64,000 nucleotides of DNA, taken from Elusimicrobiota bacterium. Its GTDB lineage: Bacteria > Elusimicrobiota > Elusimicrobia > Elusimicrobiales > UBA9959. The DNA lies in contig JAPLKI010000016.1 of NCBI GenBank assembly GCA_026388155.1, positions 1 to 64,000 on the forward strand, written 5' to 3'. Shown here in pieces: positions 30,426-39,348 of this stretch. Under the pieces are notes generated by a model. That model had not been told where the DNA came from. It saw only the letters and a program-made list of their open reading frames with translations, and did not search any database. The position numbers and the translations under genes were made by a program. Within the stretch, counting starts at the first letter, position 1. Each line of letters begins with the position of its first letter.

Positions 30426-32123
30426 TCAATCCGAAATCGGGCCTACTGAAGTTTTCAGTGTGTTTTTGAACTGTTCAGGCACGTCCGGTTTTATGCCTTT
30501 CATGGTAATTATCTTTTTCGAGATCTCCTGGAAAGCCGGAGCGGCGCTTTCACCGCCGTATTGCGAGGTTTTGGGGTTATCCATGACCACGAGTATGGTG
30601 TACATCGGCTTATCCGCCGGGAAGAAGCCGCAGAACGAGGCCACATTGCTGCCGGTAAGGTATTTGCCGGTTTTCGGGTCTATTTTTTTTGAGGTGCCGG
30701 TCTTTCCGGCCACGCGGTAGCCGGCAACGGCGGCGTTCACGCCCGTGCCTTTATCCACCACGGCGAGCAATATGGCTTTTACCCTGCGCGCCGTCTCCTC
30801 GGAAACCGCGCGCCTTACGGTGGACGGTTCTTCCCGCGAAATTTCCTTTCCGTCAAAATCGGTTATCTTGTCCACCAGGCGGGCCTCAAGCAGGCGGCCC
30901 CCGTTCGCAAGCGCCGAATAGGCGCTTATAACCTGCAGCGGCGTGGCGGCGAGGCCATGCCCGTAAGAGCCCACAGCCAGGTCGATCTGGCGGTATTTCG
31001 CCTGCGCCCGCAATATGCCCGCCGATTCCCCGTAAAAGCCAAGGCCCGGCTTGGTGCCGAAGCCGAAGGCCTTGGCGTAAAGGTAATAATTCTCGATCCC
31101 CAGTTTAAGGCCTATTTTCGCGGCGCCGATATTTGAAGAGCGCTCTATCACGCCCGAAAGCGTGAGGGTGCCTTCGGGTTCGTGATCGTGAATAATAACC
31201 TGCTTATTGAATTGCCAGGCGCCTTTTTCGCAGAAAAAAGTGTCGCGCTCCGAAACCACGTTCTTTTCAAGCGCGGCGGAGAGAGTTATGCTTTTAAAAG
31301 TGGAGCCGGGTTCATAAACCCATTCCACCGGGGGCAGTTTTACCGGGTTTTCCGGGTAGGTGGCCATGGCAAGTATCTTGCCGGTGTTAGGGTCCTGCAC
31401 CAGGCCCATGCCCAGATCGGCCCGGTTCTTCAGTACCTCTTTTTTTACCGCTTCCTGGGTGAAGAACTGGATGTTTTTGTCCAGTGTCAGGTAAATATCC
31501 CGCGGGTGTTCTTCCCCCCCTTCCTTGTTTTCGTAAATTACGCGGCCCGAGGCGTCTTTTATCACGCCGCGCCGGCTGACCAGGCCGCTCAGGACCTTGT
31601 CATAAAGCAGTTCAACGCCGGTAAGGCCGGTGTTGGCGCCCACGATGCCCAGCACATTCCTGGCCAGCTCGCCGGAAGGATAGTACCGGGTCTGGGTCAT
31701 CTCAAGGGTAACACCTTTAAGTTCCAGGGCTTTTATTTTTTCGCAAGCCGTTCTGTCCAGCCCCCTTTTTACAACCACGAAGTTTTTCTCCCTGCGGTAC
31801 TTGTCGCGCAGCTGGGAGGGTTTAATATCAAGCGCCGCCGAAAGCTCTTCAAGCGCGCGGGCGGGGTTTTCCAGCTCGTTCTTGAACAGGAAGCAGTCCC
31901 AGGTTACTATGGACTGCGCGAGAAGGGAGCCTGAGGAGTCGAAAATCCTGCCCCTGGGCCCCGTTTCCGAGACGGTGCGGTTAAATTCGCGGGAAGCGGC
32001 GGCTGTCAGGTTTTCATGACTTATGGTCTGCAGGTAGAATAACCGCGCTGAAACGGGCAAAGCCGGCAGCACGGCTATATACGCGCAGAACTTGATTCTT
32101 GTTTTTAATGTTTTGGCGGTCAT
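30426..32123 (-). CDS. ftsI: FtsI/PBP3-type septal transpeptidase
   Basis: 565 aa from ATG 32123 (MTAKTLKTRIK); upstream codons lack a ribosome site. One N-terminal membrane segment (FCAYIAVLPALPVSARLFYL), then the dimerisation domain with RGRIFDSSGSLLA, and the transpeptidase domain: EPGSTFKSI with the active Ser near residue 274, IERSSNIGAAK (SxN) and YRVAGKTGTSKKID (KTG). Crosslinks septal peptidoglycan with FtsW. No PASTA domains at the C-terminus. Position after ftsL supports FtsI. Confidence 0.94.
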   Translation of the reverse strand: MTAKTLKTRIKFCAYIAVLPALPVSARLFYLQTISHENLTAAASREFNRTVSETGPRGRIFDSSGSLLAQSIVTWDCFLFKNELENPARALEELSAALDIKPSQLRDKYRREKNFVVVKRGLDRTACEKIKALELKGVTLEMTQTRYYPSGELARNVLGIVGANTGLTGVELLYDKVLSGLVSRRGVIKDASGRVIYENKEGGEEHPRDIYLTLDKNIQFFTQEAVKKEVLKNRADLGMGLVQDPNTGKILAMATYPENPVKLPPVEWVYEPGSTFKSITLSAALEKNVVSERDTFFCEKGAWQFNKQVIIHDHEPEGTLTLSGVIERSSNIGAAKIGLKLGIENYYLYAKAFGFGTKPGLGFYGESAGILRAQAKYRQIDLAVGSYGHGLAATPLQVISAYSALANGGRLLEARLVDKITDFDGKEISREEPSTVRRAVSEETARRVKAILLAVVDKGTGVNAAVAGYRVAGKTGTSKKIDPKTGKYLTGSNVASFCGFFPADKPMYTILVVMDNPKTSQYGGESAAPAFQEISKKIITMKGIKPDVPEQFKNTLKTSVGPISD

Positions 32124-32224
32124 TGAAGATTCTGGCCAGGCCGGTTTCACCGGATAGCGGGATACGAGCGAACGCCTTTCTTAGAGAAGATATTTCTGCC
32201 ATGTTCTCCTTTGCGAAGGCGGGT

Positions 32225-32307
32225 CCCGCTCTTTTGGCCGAGCGATAAAGTTTTTTTGCCTCACCTTCAGCTAACTGCCTGCTGTTTTATGAACCAAAAG
32301 GGCGGGG
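32225..32307. repeat. 83-bp element with CCCGCTCTTTTGG inverted ends
   Basis: Arms 32225-32237 and 32294-32306 pair over 13 bases with one G-T. Size and end sequence match the element inside glyS at 47801-47882, although the interiors differ. Confidence 0.5.
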
Positions 32308-32332
32308 CGGGTCGCCCGGAGCCGGCTGATTC

Positions 32333-32671
32333 TCACATGGATAAGCGGTCGCGGCGAAGCAGTTTCGAGAGCCAGCCCAAAGCCGGGGCTTTGCCTTCGG
32401 ATTGCGGATCAAGCAGCACAATAGAAGCGGGTTCGGGGTATATCATGCCGAGCTTAACGGCCTCGGCTTCCAGTTTTTCGGGCGACAGGGAGATCTGAAT
32501 TTCCTTTTTCAGGTAGGTATTCGCGTTTTCAATGTCCAGGTTGTCTTTGCGGAGCTGTTCTATGGTGTAGCCCAGCTTGACCGCCTGTATATTTTCCCAC
32601 GCGAACAGGAAAAATACGGCGCTTGCCGCGGCAAGCACCGCGAATTTCAGATTTCTTGTCCTTTTCGTCAT
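32333..32671 (-). CDS. ftsL: FtsL-like division protein
   Basis: 112 aa with a short basic N-terminus (MTKRTRNLK), one membrane segment (FAVLAAASAVFFLFAWENI) and a periplasmic leucine-zipper-like coiled coil (LRKDNLDIENANTYLKKEI), the layout of FtsL. Location between rsmH and ftsI is the standard place. FtsL bridges FtsQB to FtsWI in the divisome. Sequence conservation is low in this family, so the call rests on topology and position. Confidence 0.8.
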   Translation of the reverse strand: MTKRTRNLKFAVLAAASAVFFLFAWENIQAVKLGYTIEQLRKDNLDIENANTYLKKEIQISLSPEKLEAEAVKLGMIYPEPASIVLLDPQSEGKAPALGWLSKLLRRDRLSM

Positions 32672-32683
32672 ATTTAAGACAGA

Positions 32684-32781
32684 TGTCAGGTTGCAGGCGA
32701 CAGGTTGCAGGTGGCAGAGAAAAAATAATAATTTATTGCCACAAGACCAAACTCTGCCTGCAACCTGGCGTCCGAAGCCTG
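32684..32781. repeat. heptad array, inverted pair, word CAGGTTG
   Basis: CAGATGT, CAGGTTG, CAGGCGA, CAGGTTG, CAGGTGG, CAGAG, then CTGCCTGCAACCTGG in opposite sense, upstream of ftsL. Confidence 0.8.
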
Positions 32782-32952
32782 TTATTCCATGCTGAACAGC
32801 TCAATGCGCCTGATGCCGTGCTTTTCCCACAGGTAGAAGATCTTGGTAGGACACAGGGAAGCCTTAATCCCGTTGAGTCGGGCTCTTGAAGTCCGGCCTG
32901 TGAAAAGCCTTCTCAATTTAGAACCGGCGTTCAGGATGTTCTCAGGGTTCAT
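32782..32952 (-). CDS. 56-aa conserved-looking small protein in the dcw cluster
   Basis: ATG 32952 is preceded by AAGGAGG with a five-base spacer, the best ribosome site in the area. It encodes a basic 56-residue protein with no membrane segment: MNPENILNAGSKLRRLF, TGRTSRARLNGIKASLCP, then TKIFYLWEKHGIRRIELF. It starts 20 bp after the rsmH stop and ends before the heptad array upstream of ftsL. No family recognised. The strong translation signal and location suggest a real gene, perhaps lineage-specific. Confidence 0.6.
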   Translation of the reverse strand: MNPENILNAGSKLRRLFTGRTSRARLNGIKASLCPTKIFYLWEKHGIRRIELFSME

Positions 32953-32972
32953 ACAGCCTCCTTGTATTACGC

Positions 32973-33860
32973 TTATTTCTTCTCTATCACTCTCAGCTTT
33001 GCGCTTCTGGCCCGTTTGTTGCCCGCCTCTTCTTCCAGAGACGGCGTAACGGGTTTTCTTGTCACGGGTTTCCAGTCGCCTTGTTTTGCCATGAACTTGA
33101 AGGTCTCTTTCACTATGCGGTCCTCAAGCGAATGGAAAGTTATAATCCCGATCCTGCCGCCTTTTGACAGGAAAGGTATTATTTTCTGTATGCCGCGCGT
33201 CAGGTTGTCAAATTCGTAGTTGACCGCCACCCGGAGCGCCAGAAAAGTTTTGGTGGCGGGATGTATTTTCTCTCCGCGGTAGGGCATCAGGCGCTCTATA
33301 AGGTCCCTGAGCTCGCCCGTGGTGTCAAGCGGTTTGGTTTCCCTTTTCGCTATGATGGCCCGGGCTATTTTGCCAGCCTGGCGCTCGCCGCAAACGCGGA
33401 TAATGTGCTCTATCTGCTCGTAGGGCCAATATCTTAATATGGCGTAGGCGGTAAGGGGATTTGCCGGATTTATGCGCATGTCCAGCGGGCCGTCGTTGCG
33501 TAAACTGAAACCGCGCGAGGCTTTGTCGAAGTGCAGCGAAGAGATGCCCAGGTCGAAAAGGACGCCGGAAATATTAGTGATATTTTCTCGCTTCATCATT
33601 TCATCGATGTTGGCGAAATTGCCCTGTAAAATTTTAACCCTGTCGCCGAAGCTCGCGACATTTTTGGCCGCTATGGCCGCCATCTCGGGGTCCCAGTCCA
33701 CTCCGATAACGCGCGCGTTCGGCCCCAATACGGACAGGAGCTTAAGGGTATGGCCCGCCATGCCCAGCGTTGCGTCGACATAGACCCCTTCCTTCTCGGT
33801 GACAAGCAGCTGGGCGACTTCTTCCGGCATGACGGGCTGGTGCGTGTAATTCTCCGTCAT
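32973..33860 (-). CDS. rsmH: RsmH, 16S rRNA m4C1402 methyltransferase
   Basis: 295 aa from ATG 33860, which overlaps the mraZ stop as ATGA; the frame is open 27 codons further but only into mraZ. N4-methylates C1402 in the 16S P-site. Motifs: YTHQPVMPEEVAQLL, VYVDATLGMAGHTLKLL, VIGVDWDPEM, GVLFDLGISSLHFDKASRGF, GPLDMRINPANPLTAY and the C-terminal GRIGIITFHSLEDRIVKETF. Normal length. Confidence 0.95.
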   Translation of the reverse strand: MTENYTHQPVMPEEVAQLLVTEKEGVYVDATLGMAGHTLKLLSVLGPNARVIGVDWDPEMAAIAAKNVASFGDRVKILQGNFANIDEMMKRENITNISGVLFDLGISSLHFDKASRGFSLRNDGPLDMRINPANPLTAYAILRYWPYEQIEHIIRVCGERQAGKIARAIIAKRETKPLDTTGELRDLIERLMPYRGEKIHPATKTFLALRVAVNYEFDNLTRGIQKIIPFLSKGGRIGIITFHSLEDRIVKETFKFMAKQGDWKPVTRKPVTPSLEEEAGNKRARSAKLRVIEKK

Positions 33861-34306
33861 AGGTCGAACAGCTTGCTGAATTTGTCGAGCGAGGGGTCTA
33901 CCTTTTCTTTTTTGTATTCTGACCAGGCTTGCGCATCCCATATTTCCGCCTTGTTGCCGACGCCCCGTATGAGGACGTCCTTTTTTAAGTTCGCGAAAAC
34001 TTTCAGATTCTGGGGCAGCAGTATCCTGCCCTGTTCGTCCAAAACAGCGTCCGCGGCGTTGCCGAAGAAATATCTTTTAAAAGCCCTTTCCTCTTCTTTA
34101 TTCTCGTACTTGAAGATCTGCATATTGTCCGAAATGAGTTCTTCCCACTTTGACGGAAGGAACAGCGAGAGCGAGCGATCAAAGCCTATTGTGATCATGA
34201 AATGTGTTTTATCTTCTTTCTGCAATTCCTGGCGGAAGCGGGCGGGAATGAATATGCGGCTCTTGCCGTCCATTATGTATGAGTATTCACCGTATAATGC
34301 GCCCAT
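33857..34306 (-). CDS. mraZ: MraZ transcriptional regulator
   Basis: 149 aa with two AbrB-like MraZ halves: YSYIMDGKSRIFIPARFRQE at residues 8-27 and AADAVLDEQGRILLPQNLKVFA near 80-100. MraZ binds DNA upstream of its own gene and represses the dcw cluster in E. coli (family knowledge). First gene of the cluster, stop codon overlapping the rsmH start. Confidence 0.94.
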   Translation of the reverse strand: MGALYGEYSYIMDGKSRIFIPARFRQELQKEDKTHFMITIGFDRSLSLFLPSKWEELISDNMQIFKYENKEEERAFKRYFFGNAADAVLDEQGRILLPQNLKVFANLKKDVLIRGVGNKAEIWDAQAWSEYKKEKVDPSLDKFSKLFDL

Positions 34307-34340
34307 GATTAACCTTTTCCCTCCACCCCTGATATACTAT

Positions 34341-34360
34341 CCACCACTTCACACCACCGG
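34341..34360 (-). promoter_or_regulatory. possible MraZ boxes
   Basis: On the minus strand GGTGGTG and TGGTGG lie in tandem, with another GGGTGG 13 bases further on, between the -10 box and mraZ. MraZ sites are tandem TGGGN-like repeats, so these are only approximate matches. Confidence 0.35.
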
Positions 34361-34366
34361 ACTTAG

Positions 34367-34396
34367 AGTATATGTGAATGGATATGTGCTTGTCAA
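34367..34396 (-). promoter_or_regulatory. dcw promoter upstream of mraZ
   Basis: On the minus strand TTGACA (34391-34396), 18-bp spacer, TATACT (34367-34372). The start would lie about 55 bp before the mraZ ATG. Confidence 0.75.
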
Positions 34397-34499
34397 TACC
34401 CTGATGAAAAAAGCATTGAATAATAAGGACTTTTTATGGAATTGCGCGGCGGCGGAAAAAAGGCATGTGTGACTTTAGTCAACTTAATGAGAAAAACGG

Positions 34500-35606
34500 T
34501 TATTGATTCGCCGTGGCAAGTTTGCCGGTCTTCAGGTCGTAACGCCAGGCGTATTCAAGCGAGGAGAGTTTATTGTAGGGCATGCCGTAGGCCTGGTAAA
34601 GGGCCTGTGCGACGGGTTTTCCGTCTCTCACTGCCTTGCAAAAAACATAAAAAGCGTCGCCCGCTTTTATTTTTAGCAGGAAGCGGACCACGCTGTAGGA
34701 TTGGGCGTACCAAAGACGCACGCTGTCCGGGTCGGCGCCCTGCAGGTTTTCTATGCGCATCAGGTCCTTAAGTTTGAAGCCGGCGCCTTTTTGGAGCAAT
34801 TGCAGATTTTGCGCGAGCCAGTTAGGCGTTGAGTAGCCGCGCTCCGACTGCACATAGGTGGCCATTCCTTCGCTCAGCCAGAGAGGGCTCGGGTTTGAGG
34901 GTGTGAAGAAGCTGTCGAAATACATGTGCGTCAGTTCGTGCGAAAGTATTCCGAAAGCCTCGTTGCTTCTGTAAAGATAGATTTTCCTTTCGCTCAAAGA
35001 AGCCGACCCGCCCGACCAGGCGGGGCGCCCCGTCATGTCGTGGTAGGTGCCGGGGGTTTGCGCGTAGAAGATAAAAACTTTATTTTCTCTTGTCCAGGGA
35101 GAGAAAGCCACCAGATCGAGCATGATATTTCCGTGCAGATCCTCAACCGTGCCCGCGAGCTCGTCGGACACCTTTTGGCCTTCCTCATAAACCACAAAGT
35201 TGCGCGTTTCTTCCATGGAAAACCCTTTAGGCGTTTCCGGATAATTTTCCTTTTGCGCGCCCTGGGGGCGCATGGCGGCTTTCTCTTCGGGAGAGTGCTC
35301 CGGCAACATGCTGGTGGAAGCTATTTCCCTGATATCCGCTCCCCCGAGAGGTTTGACAAAGCTGCCCTGGGGCGCGGCCGTGGAAGTCCGCGGCGGGATG
35401 AAAGTCGCCGGCGGATTATAAATGCCGGGCGGGGCTTGTTTTTTTACAACCTTTTCTTCCGGTTGTCTGCCGGTGAAGGGGTTTTGTGAAATGTGCATCT
35501 GCGGCACGAGGGAGAGGTCTTTGTTCATGTACTGGTACATGAAAAGCCCCCAAAGCCCTATGACCAGGACCCAGAACAGTACGCGAAGTTTAGCTAGAAT
35601 GTCCAT
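34500..35606 (-). CDS. membrane-anchored gluzincin-type (peptidase MA-like) zinc peptidase
   Basis: 368 aa. N-terminal membrane anchor at residues 8-27 (RVLFWVLVIGLWGLFMYQYM), a Pro-rich linker, then the catalytic domain at about 140-330. HELTHMYFDSFFT supplies HExxH and PLWLSEGMATYVQSERGYS the downstream Glu, as in peptidase MA family gluzincins; VSDELAGTVEDLHGNIML and YAQSYSVVRFLL are also typical of that family. Probably acts outside the inner membrane. Substrate unknown. Divergent from the mraZ promoter region by about 100 bp only in position; both genes are on the minus strand. Confidence 0.78.
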   Translation of the reverse strand: MDILAKLRVLFWVLVIGLWGLFMYQYMNKDLSLVPQMHISQNPFTGRQPEEKVVKKQAPPGIYNPPATFIPPRTSTAAPQGSFVKPLGGADIREIASTSMLPEHSPEEKAAMRPQGAQKENYPETPKGFSMEETRNFVVYEEGQKVSDELAGTVEDLHGNIMLDLVAFSPWTRENKVFIFYAQTPGTYHDMTGRPAWSGGSASLSERKIYLYRSNEAFGILSHELTHMYFDSFFTPSNPSPLWLSEGMATYVQSERGYSTPNWLAQNLQLLQKGAGFKLKDLMRIENLQGADPDSVRLWYAQSYSVVRFLLKIKAGDAFYVFCKAVRDGKPVAQALYQAYGMPYNKLSSLEYAWRYDLKTGKLATANQ

Positions 35607-35690
35607 GTAAAGTTGCCATAAGCCTTATGCCATAGGCCATAGGCCATAGGCAAGAAGCACTGCCAGAAGCCATACGCCATAGGCAAAAAA
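35607..35690. repeat. heptad array, word GCCATAG
   Basis: GCCATAA, GCCTTAT, GCCATAG, GCCATAG, GCCATAG, then GCCATAC, GCCATAG. It lies just after the stop of the four-helix-bundle gene; the opposed array is at 36074-36149 on its other side. Confidence 0.85.
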
Positions 35691-35699
35691 CCGTAAAAC

Positions 35700-36059
35700 T
35701 TAACCTTTTACTACTTTAAAAAAGGCATAGAGTTTTGATCCGAGTTCTTGAATTAATGCGTCAAGAGCCGAAAAAGAACTTTCCGAAAGAAATCCAATTT
35801 GCCTTGAAAAGAAAAGCAGATATTTGGCTTCGCCGAGAGAACCTAAGGCTATATCGAGGAATCTTGCCAATTCTTTATCACCGCTTCTTGAATGCCCTTC
35901 CACGATATTTGTGGGGACAGAGAGAGCTGCGCGCCTAAGCTGTGAAGTAAGCCCAAATAATTCCTCTTTAGGGAATTCTTTTGTGGCATGATATACATCC
36001 AAAGCAAACTTATTGGATAACTGCCACACTTCAAGCTTCTTCCACTTCTCTTCAGACAT
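35700..36059 (-). CDS. four-helix-bundle protein (23S rRNA intervening-sequence family)
   Basis: 119 aa, the usual length. Typical signature: KKLEVWQLSNKFALDVYHAT, FPKEELFGLTSQLRRAALSV, PTNIVEGHSRSGDKELARFL and ALGSLGEAKYLLFFSRQIGF. The family occurs in rRNA intervening sequences and as stand-alone genes in many uncultured bacteria, with unknown function. Here the gene is enclosed by oppositely oriented GCCATAG heptad arrays, which makes it look like a cargo between inverted repeats. Confidence 0.9.
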   Translation of the reverse strand: MSEEKWKKLEVWQLSNKFALDVYHATKEFPKEELFGLTSQLRRAALSVPTNIVEGHSRSGDKELARFLDIALGSLGEAKYLLFFSRQIGFLSESSFSALDALIQELGSKLYAFFKVVKG

Positions 36060-36073
36060 CAGGTGTTCCTTAA

Positions 36074-36149
36074 AAGCCTATGGCATCAGGCGTATGGTCT
36101 ATGGCGATAATTTTTGCATATGGCATCCGGCCTATGGCATATGGCGTCT
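36074..36149. repeat. heptad array, word CTATGGC
   Basis: GCCTATG, GCATCAG, GCGTATG, GTCTATG, then GCATATG, GCATCCG, GCCTATG, GCATATG. The inverse of the word at 35607-35690. Confidence 0.8.
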
Positions 36150-36653
36150 TTATCTGAGCGAATCTCTCACTTTCACCGCCATTTCCGCCATGGCCGCGGT
36201 GAACATGGAAAAAAATACGATAAAAACGGCCTGGGTGACGGCCATGGCGCGCAATTGCGGTCCCATGTCTCCGCCGCTGAGCAGATAATAGATCCCAAGC
36301 ATCAGAGCGGCAGCGGCGAGCGCTGTAAGAAATACCTGCCATTTTTTCATGAACATGGCGGCGGCCGCCGGAGCGGTTAAAAACAACAGCCACATCGGCG
36401 CCCAATACGGAGACAGCAGGTAAAAAAGAGCCGCGCTGGTAAGTAGATTTATCCAGACCATAATACCCCTTATGCTGCGGGTCAGGCGCATGAGCCGGTA
36501 GGTATTGGCGGAAATCCAGAAGTTAAGCGCGAAAGCGGCCGCCAGCAGCCCGAAGGAGACGTAAGTCACGCTCCGCTCCGGCTCGGAAAAAAATATGGCA
36601 AAAGATATAAGTATTACCGCGAAAGGTGTGAAGTAGTAGTTAAGTATGTGCAT
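36150..36653 (-). CDS. small polytopic membrane protein, unknown function
   Basis: 167 aa with five or six membrane segments (PFAVILISFAIFF, VSFGLLAAAFALNFWI, VWINLLTSAALFYLL, MWLLFLTAPAAAAMF, VFLTALAAAALMLGIYYLL, AVFIVFFSMFTAAMAEM). It resembles the membrane sensor half of a histidine kinase or cyclase, but no catalytic domain follows. ATG 36653 follows GGAG. Not assigned to a family. Confidence 0.6.
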   Translation of the reverse strand: MHILNYYFTPFAVILISFAIFFSEPERSVTYVSFGLLAAAFALNFWISANTYRLMRLTRSIRGIMVWINLLTSAALFYLLSPYWAPMWLLFLTAPAAAAMFMKKWQVFLTALAAAALMLGIYYLLSGGDMGPQLRAMAVTQAVFIVFFSMFTAAMAEMAVKVRDSLR

Positions 36654-36666
36654 TGTTGTTCTCCTA

Positions 36667-36772
36667 AAATACTTGGTAGACAGGATTCAGAAGTCAGAAT
36701 TCAGAATGGTGAAACGTATTCAGTGCTAATCCTCATTCTGACTGCTGAATTCTGGCTTCTGGCTACTTACGC
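36667..36772. repeat. heptad array, inverted pair, word ATTCAGA
   Basis: ATTCAGA, AGTCAGA, ATTCAGA, then ATTCTGA, CTGCTGA, ATTCTGG, CTTCTGG in opposite sense, between rsmG and the membrane protein. Confidence 0.8.
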
Positions 36773-36816
36773 GCCTTTATATAATAATATATTCCTTTAT
36801 TAAAGTCCTGGGTACG

Positions 36817-37470
36817 CTATCCCTTCCTGAAAACCAGTATGAACCGCTCGCGGGTTTCACCCGGCAGCGTGTATGCGAACCGGGTTTCAAGCCTGGCCCC
36901 CGCTTTCTCAAGCGCTTTCAGCGAGGCGGGGCTCCGGGCGTCTTCAAGGCCGCTTTGCCACGCGAAGAACACCCCGCCTGATTTAAGCATATTTAAGCAT
37001 TGAGGCAGTATATTTTCAAGTTTTCCCATGGCCCGCTCCAGCACCGCGTCGTAGCGGGCCAGCTCAAAAGCGCCGCTTTGCCCTATCCTGCGGTAGAAGG
37101 CCGCCGTGTTTTTTAGTTTCATGGCGCCGGCGGCCCGCAAGGCGAATTCCACCCTTTTACGGTTGGAATCCCAAAGTTCAAAATTGAAAGCGGGCAGCGC
37201 GGCCGCGAGCGGCAGCCCCGGGAAACCGGGCCCCGAGCCCGCGTCAGCGAGCAGCGCGCCCGGCGGAAGCAGTTTTTTTATCAGCGGCGCGGCGGCAAGC
37301 GAGTCTGATATATGGCGGCTCCAAAGCAGGGGCTCGTCGTTCTTTGAGATCAAGTTAATTACGGCGTTTGTTTCTTTTACCACTTGCGCCAGCGTTTCAA
37401 GGTTCTCCACGGTTTGCGCGTCCAGTTTCAGACCCCAAAGCCCAAGCCGTTCTTCAATTCCTTTTTCCAT
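36817..37470 (-). CDS. rsmG: RsmG, 16S rRNA m7G527 methyltransferase
   Basis: 217 aa. N7-methylates G527 of 16S rRNA. Motifs: [20 protein letters not shown] near residue 40, SAM-binding [17 protein letters not shown] near 72, and [20 protein letters not shown]. The final strand [11 protein letters not shown] is typical. The start overlaps the mnmG stop by 17 bp, the usual mnmG-rsmG arrangement. Confidence 0.93.
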   Translation of the reverse strand: MEKGIEERLGLWGLKLDAQTVENLETLAQVVKETNAVINLISKNDEPLLWSRHISDSLAAAPLIKKLLPPGALLADAGSGPGFPGLPLAAALPAFNFELWDSNRKRVEFALRAAGAMKLKNTAAFYRRIGQSGAFELARYDAVLERAMGKLENILPQCLNMLKSGGVFFAWQSGLEDARSPASLKALEKAGARLETRFAYTLPGETRERFILVFRKG

Positions 37471-39241
37471 CTTTTTTCTTCCCCGTTCTTGACGCTTTTT
37501 CCAAGGTTACCCAGAGCAGCTGCAAGTCCGCGGGCGTAACGCCGCTTACTCGCGAAGCCTGGGCGAGTGTAAGCGGGCGCGAACCGCTGAGTTTCTGTTT
37601 TGCCTCCAAAGGCAGCCCTTTTATGGCGTTAAAGTCCAGCGTTTCGGGTATGGACACATGCTCAAAAGTTTTCAGCTTTTGAGCTTCTTTGCGGTTCCTT
37701 TCTATGTAAGGCGCGTATTCCCGTTCTATTTGCGCGGTTTTGGCGGCTTTGGCCGCGCTCCAGGGATGCAGCTTCGCGTCAGGCGCGTGGGCGCCTGGAT
37801 TTTCAAGGCTGGCCTTCACGGCCAGACGGTAATGTTCAAAGGCGGGTTTCAGGCGCGCTTCAAGCAGCCCCAGTTTAAAACCGTAAGGGGCCAGACGCAG
37901 ATCCGCGTTGTCTTTCCTTAACAGAAGGCGGTACTCGGCCCTTGAAGTAAACATACGGTAAGGCTCGTTCAAATCCTGGGCTATAAGGTCATCAATCATC
38001 ACGCCGATATAAGCCTCGTCTCGGCCCAGGATCAGAGGTTCCCCCCCCTGGATTTTCAGCGCCGCGTTTATGCCGGCCATAAGCCCCTGGGCGGCGGCCT
38101 CTTCGTAGCCCGTGGTGCCGTTCAGCTGGCCCGCCAGAAACAGGCCGTCCAGGAGTTTGCTCTCAAGCGAATATTTAAGCTGTGACGGGTAAGAAAAATC
38201 GTATTCAATGGCGTACGCGGGCCGCATTAACTCCGCCTTCTCAAGGCCGGGAATGGTGCGCAAAAATTCCAGCTGTGTTTCTTCCGGCAGGCTTGAGGAC
38301 AGGCCGTTCACGTAATACTCAAGCGTGTTGAAGCCTTCCGGCTCAAGGAAAAGGTGGTGCTCCGGATGGTGGGGAAATTTTACCACCTTATCCTCTATTG
38401 ATGGGCAATAACGCGGGCCCAGTGATTTTATTTTTCCCGAGTAAAGCGGGGATTTTGAAAGGTTGGCCTTTATTATGGCGGAGGTTTTGGAGTTGGTGCG
38501 GGTTATCCAGCACGGTAAAAAGGCCGCGCCCGTTGCCTCTGTAAAATGCGAGAAAGGCTCAAAAGGACAGTCGGGCTTCTGTTCCGCGCATTTTGTAAAG
38601 TCTATGCTTCTGCCGTTGAGGCGCATGGGGGTGCCGGTTTTAAGCCTTCCCAGTTTCAGTCCCAGAGCTTTAAGGCTTTTTGAAAGTTCGTCGCTCGGCG
38701 GGTGGTTGTAGCGCCCCCCCCTGAAATCGCGCATTCCTATATGGATGACGCCTCTCAAGAAGGTGCCTGCGCTGAGCACCACGCATGCGGCTTTGTAGCG
38801 GGTGCCGCGGATGGTTATAACGCCCTCAAGCTTTGAGCCTTTTGTCCATACGGCCGCCGCCTCGTCCTGCACAAGGCGGAGGTCAGGCTGTTTTTCAAGG
38901 ACGCTTTTCATGGTGAACTGATAAAGTTTTTTATCGCACTGCGCGCGGGGCGAATGCACGGCGGGGCCCCGCGAAGTGTTAAGCATATGATAGCTGAGCG
39001 CCGAGGCGTCGGCCGCTTTCGCCATCTCTCCGCCCAGGGCGTCTATTTCCCTTACTATCTGGCCTTTGCCTGTTCCGCCTATTGAGGGGTTGCACGACAT
39101 TTGCGCTATGGTGTCGAGGTCCTGCGTTAGAAGAAGGGTTTTAACGCCAAGGCGCGCGGCGGCCAGCGCCGCCTCGCAGCCGGCGTGCCCGCCGCCCACC
39201 ACTATAATGTCGAATTTATCCGGATAGTCAAAATAAGCCAT
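37454..39241 (-). CDS. mnmG: MnmG (GidA), tRNA uridine-34 modification enzyme
   Basis: 595 aa, slightly short of the usual 620-630. FAD motif [19 protein letters not shown] (residues 14-32), then [47 protein letters not shown] and [12 protein letters not shown]; the C-terminal part has [20 protein letters not shown]. With MnmE it forms the carboxymethylaminomethyl group on wobble uridine. Part of the conserved rpmH-to-rsmG block. Separated from the next upstream gene by a heptad array. Confidence 0.95.
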   Translation of the reverse strand: MAYFDYPDKFDIIVVGGGHAGCEAALAAARLGVKTLLLTQDLDTIAQMSCNPSIGGTGKGQIVREIDALGGEMAKAADASALSYHMLNTSRGPAVHSPRAQCDKKLYQFTMKSVLEKQPDLRLVQDEAAAVWTKGSKLEGVITIRGTRYKAACVVLSAGTFLRGVIHIGMRDFRGGRYNHPPSDELSKSLKALGLKLGRLKTGTPMRLNGRSIDFTKCAEQKPDCPFEPFSHFTEATGAAFLPCWITRTNSKTSAIIKANLSKSPLYSGKIKSLGPRYCPSIEDKVVKFPHHPEHHLFLEPEGFNTLEYYVNGLSSSLPEETQLEFLRTIPGLEKAELMRPAYAIEYDFSYPSQLKYSLESKLLDGLFLAGQLNGTTGYEEAAAQGLMAGINAALKIQGGEPLILGRDEAYIGVMIDDLIAQDLNEPYRMFTSRAEYRLLLRKDNADLRLAPYGFKLGLLEARLKPAFEHYRLAVKASLENPGAHAPDAKLHPWSAAKAAKTAQIEREYAPYIERNRKEAQKLKTFEHVSIPETLDFNAIKGLPLEAKQKLSGSRPLTLAQASRVSGVTPADLQLLWVTLEKASRTGKKKDGKRN

Positions 39242-39247
39242 ATTATA

Positions 39248-39342
39248 AAGTCAGGGGATAGGGGGTAGCGTAGAGGGGATAGTTGATGGAAATAAGGAAT
39301 TCCTTCCCTAAACCCTATACCAAAAACCCTCGCCTCTAACCC
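39248..39342. repeat. heptad array, inverted pair, word GGGATAG, with AAGGAATTCCTT centre
   Basis: GGGATAG, GGGGTAG, CGTAGAG, GGGATAG, TTGATGG, AAATAAGGAATTCCTT, then CCCTAAA, CCCTATA, CCAAAAACCCTCGCC, TCTAACCCC. The clearest example of the shared palindromic centre. Confidence 0.85.
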
Positions 39343-39348
39343 CTGCCG

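Noticed and set aside
34436-34771. Plus-strand frame near mraZ
   Set aside because: Mostly antisense to the zinc peptidase; no ribosome site or family pattern.
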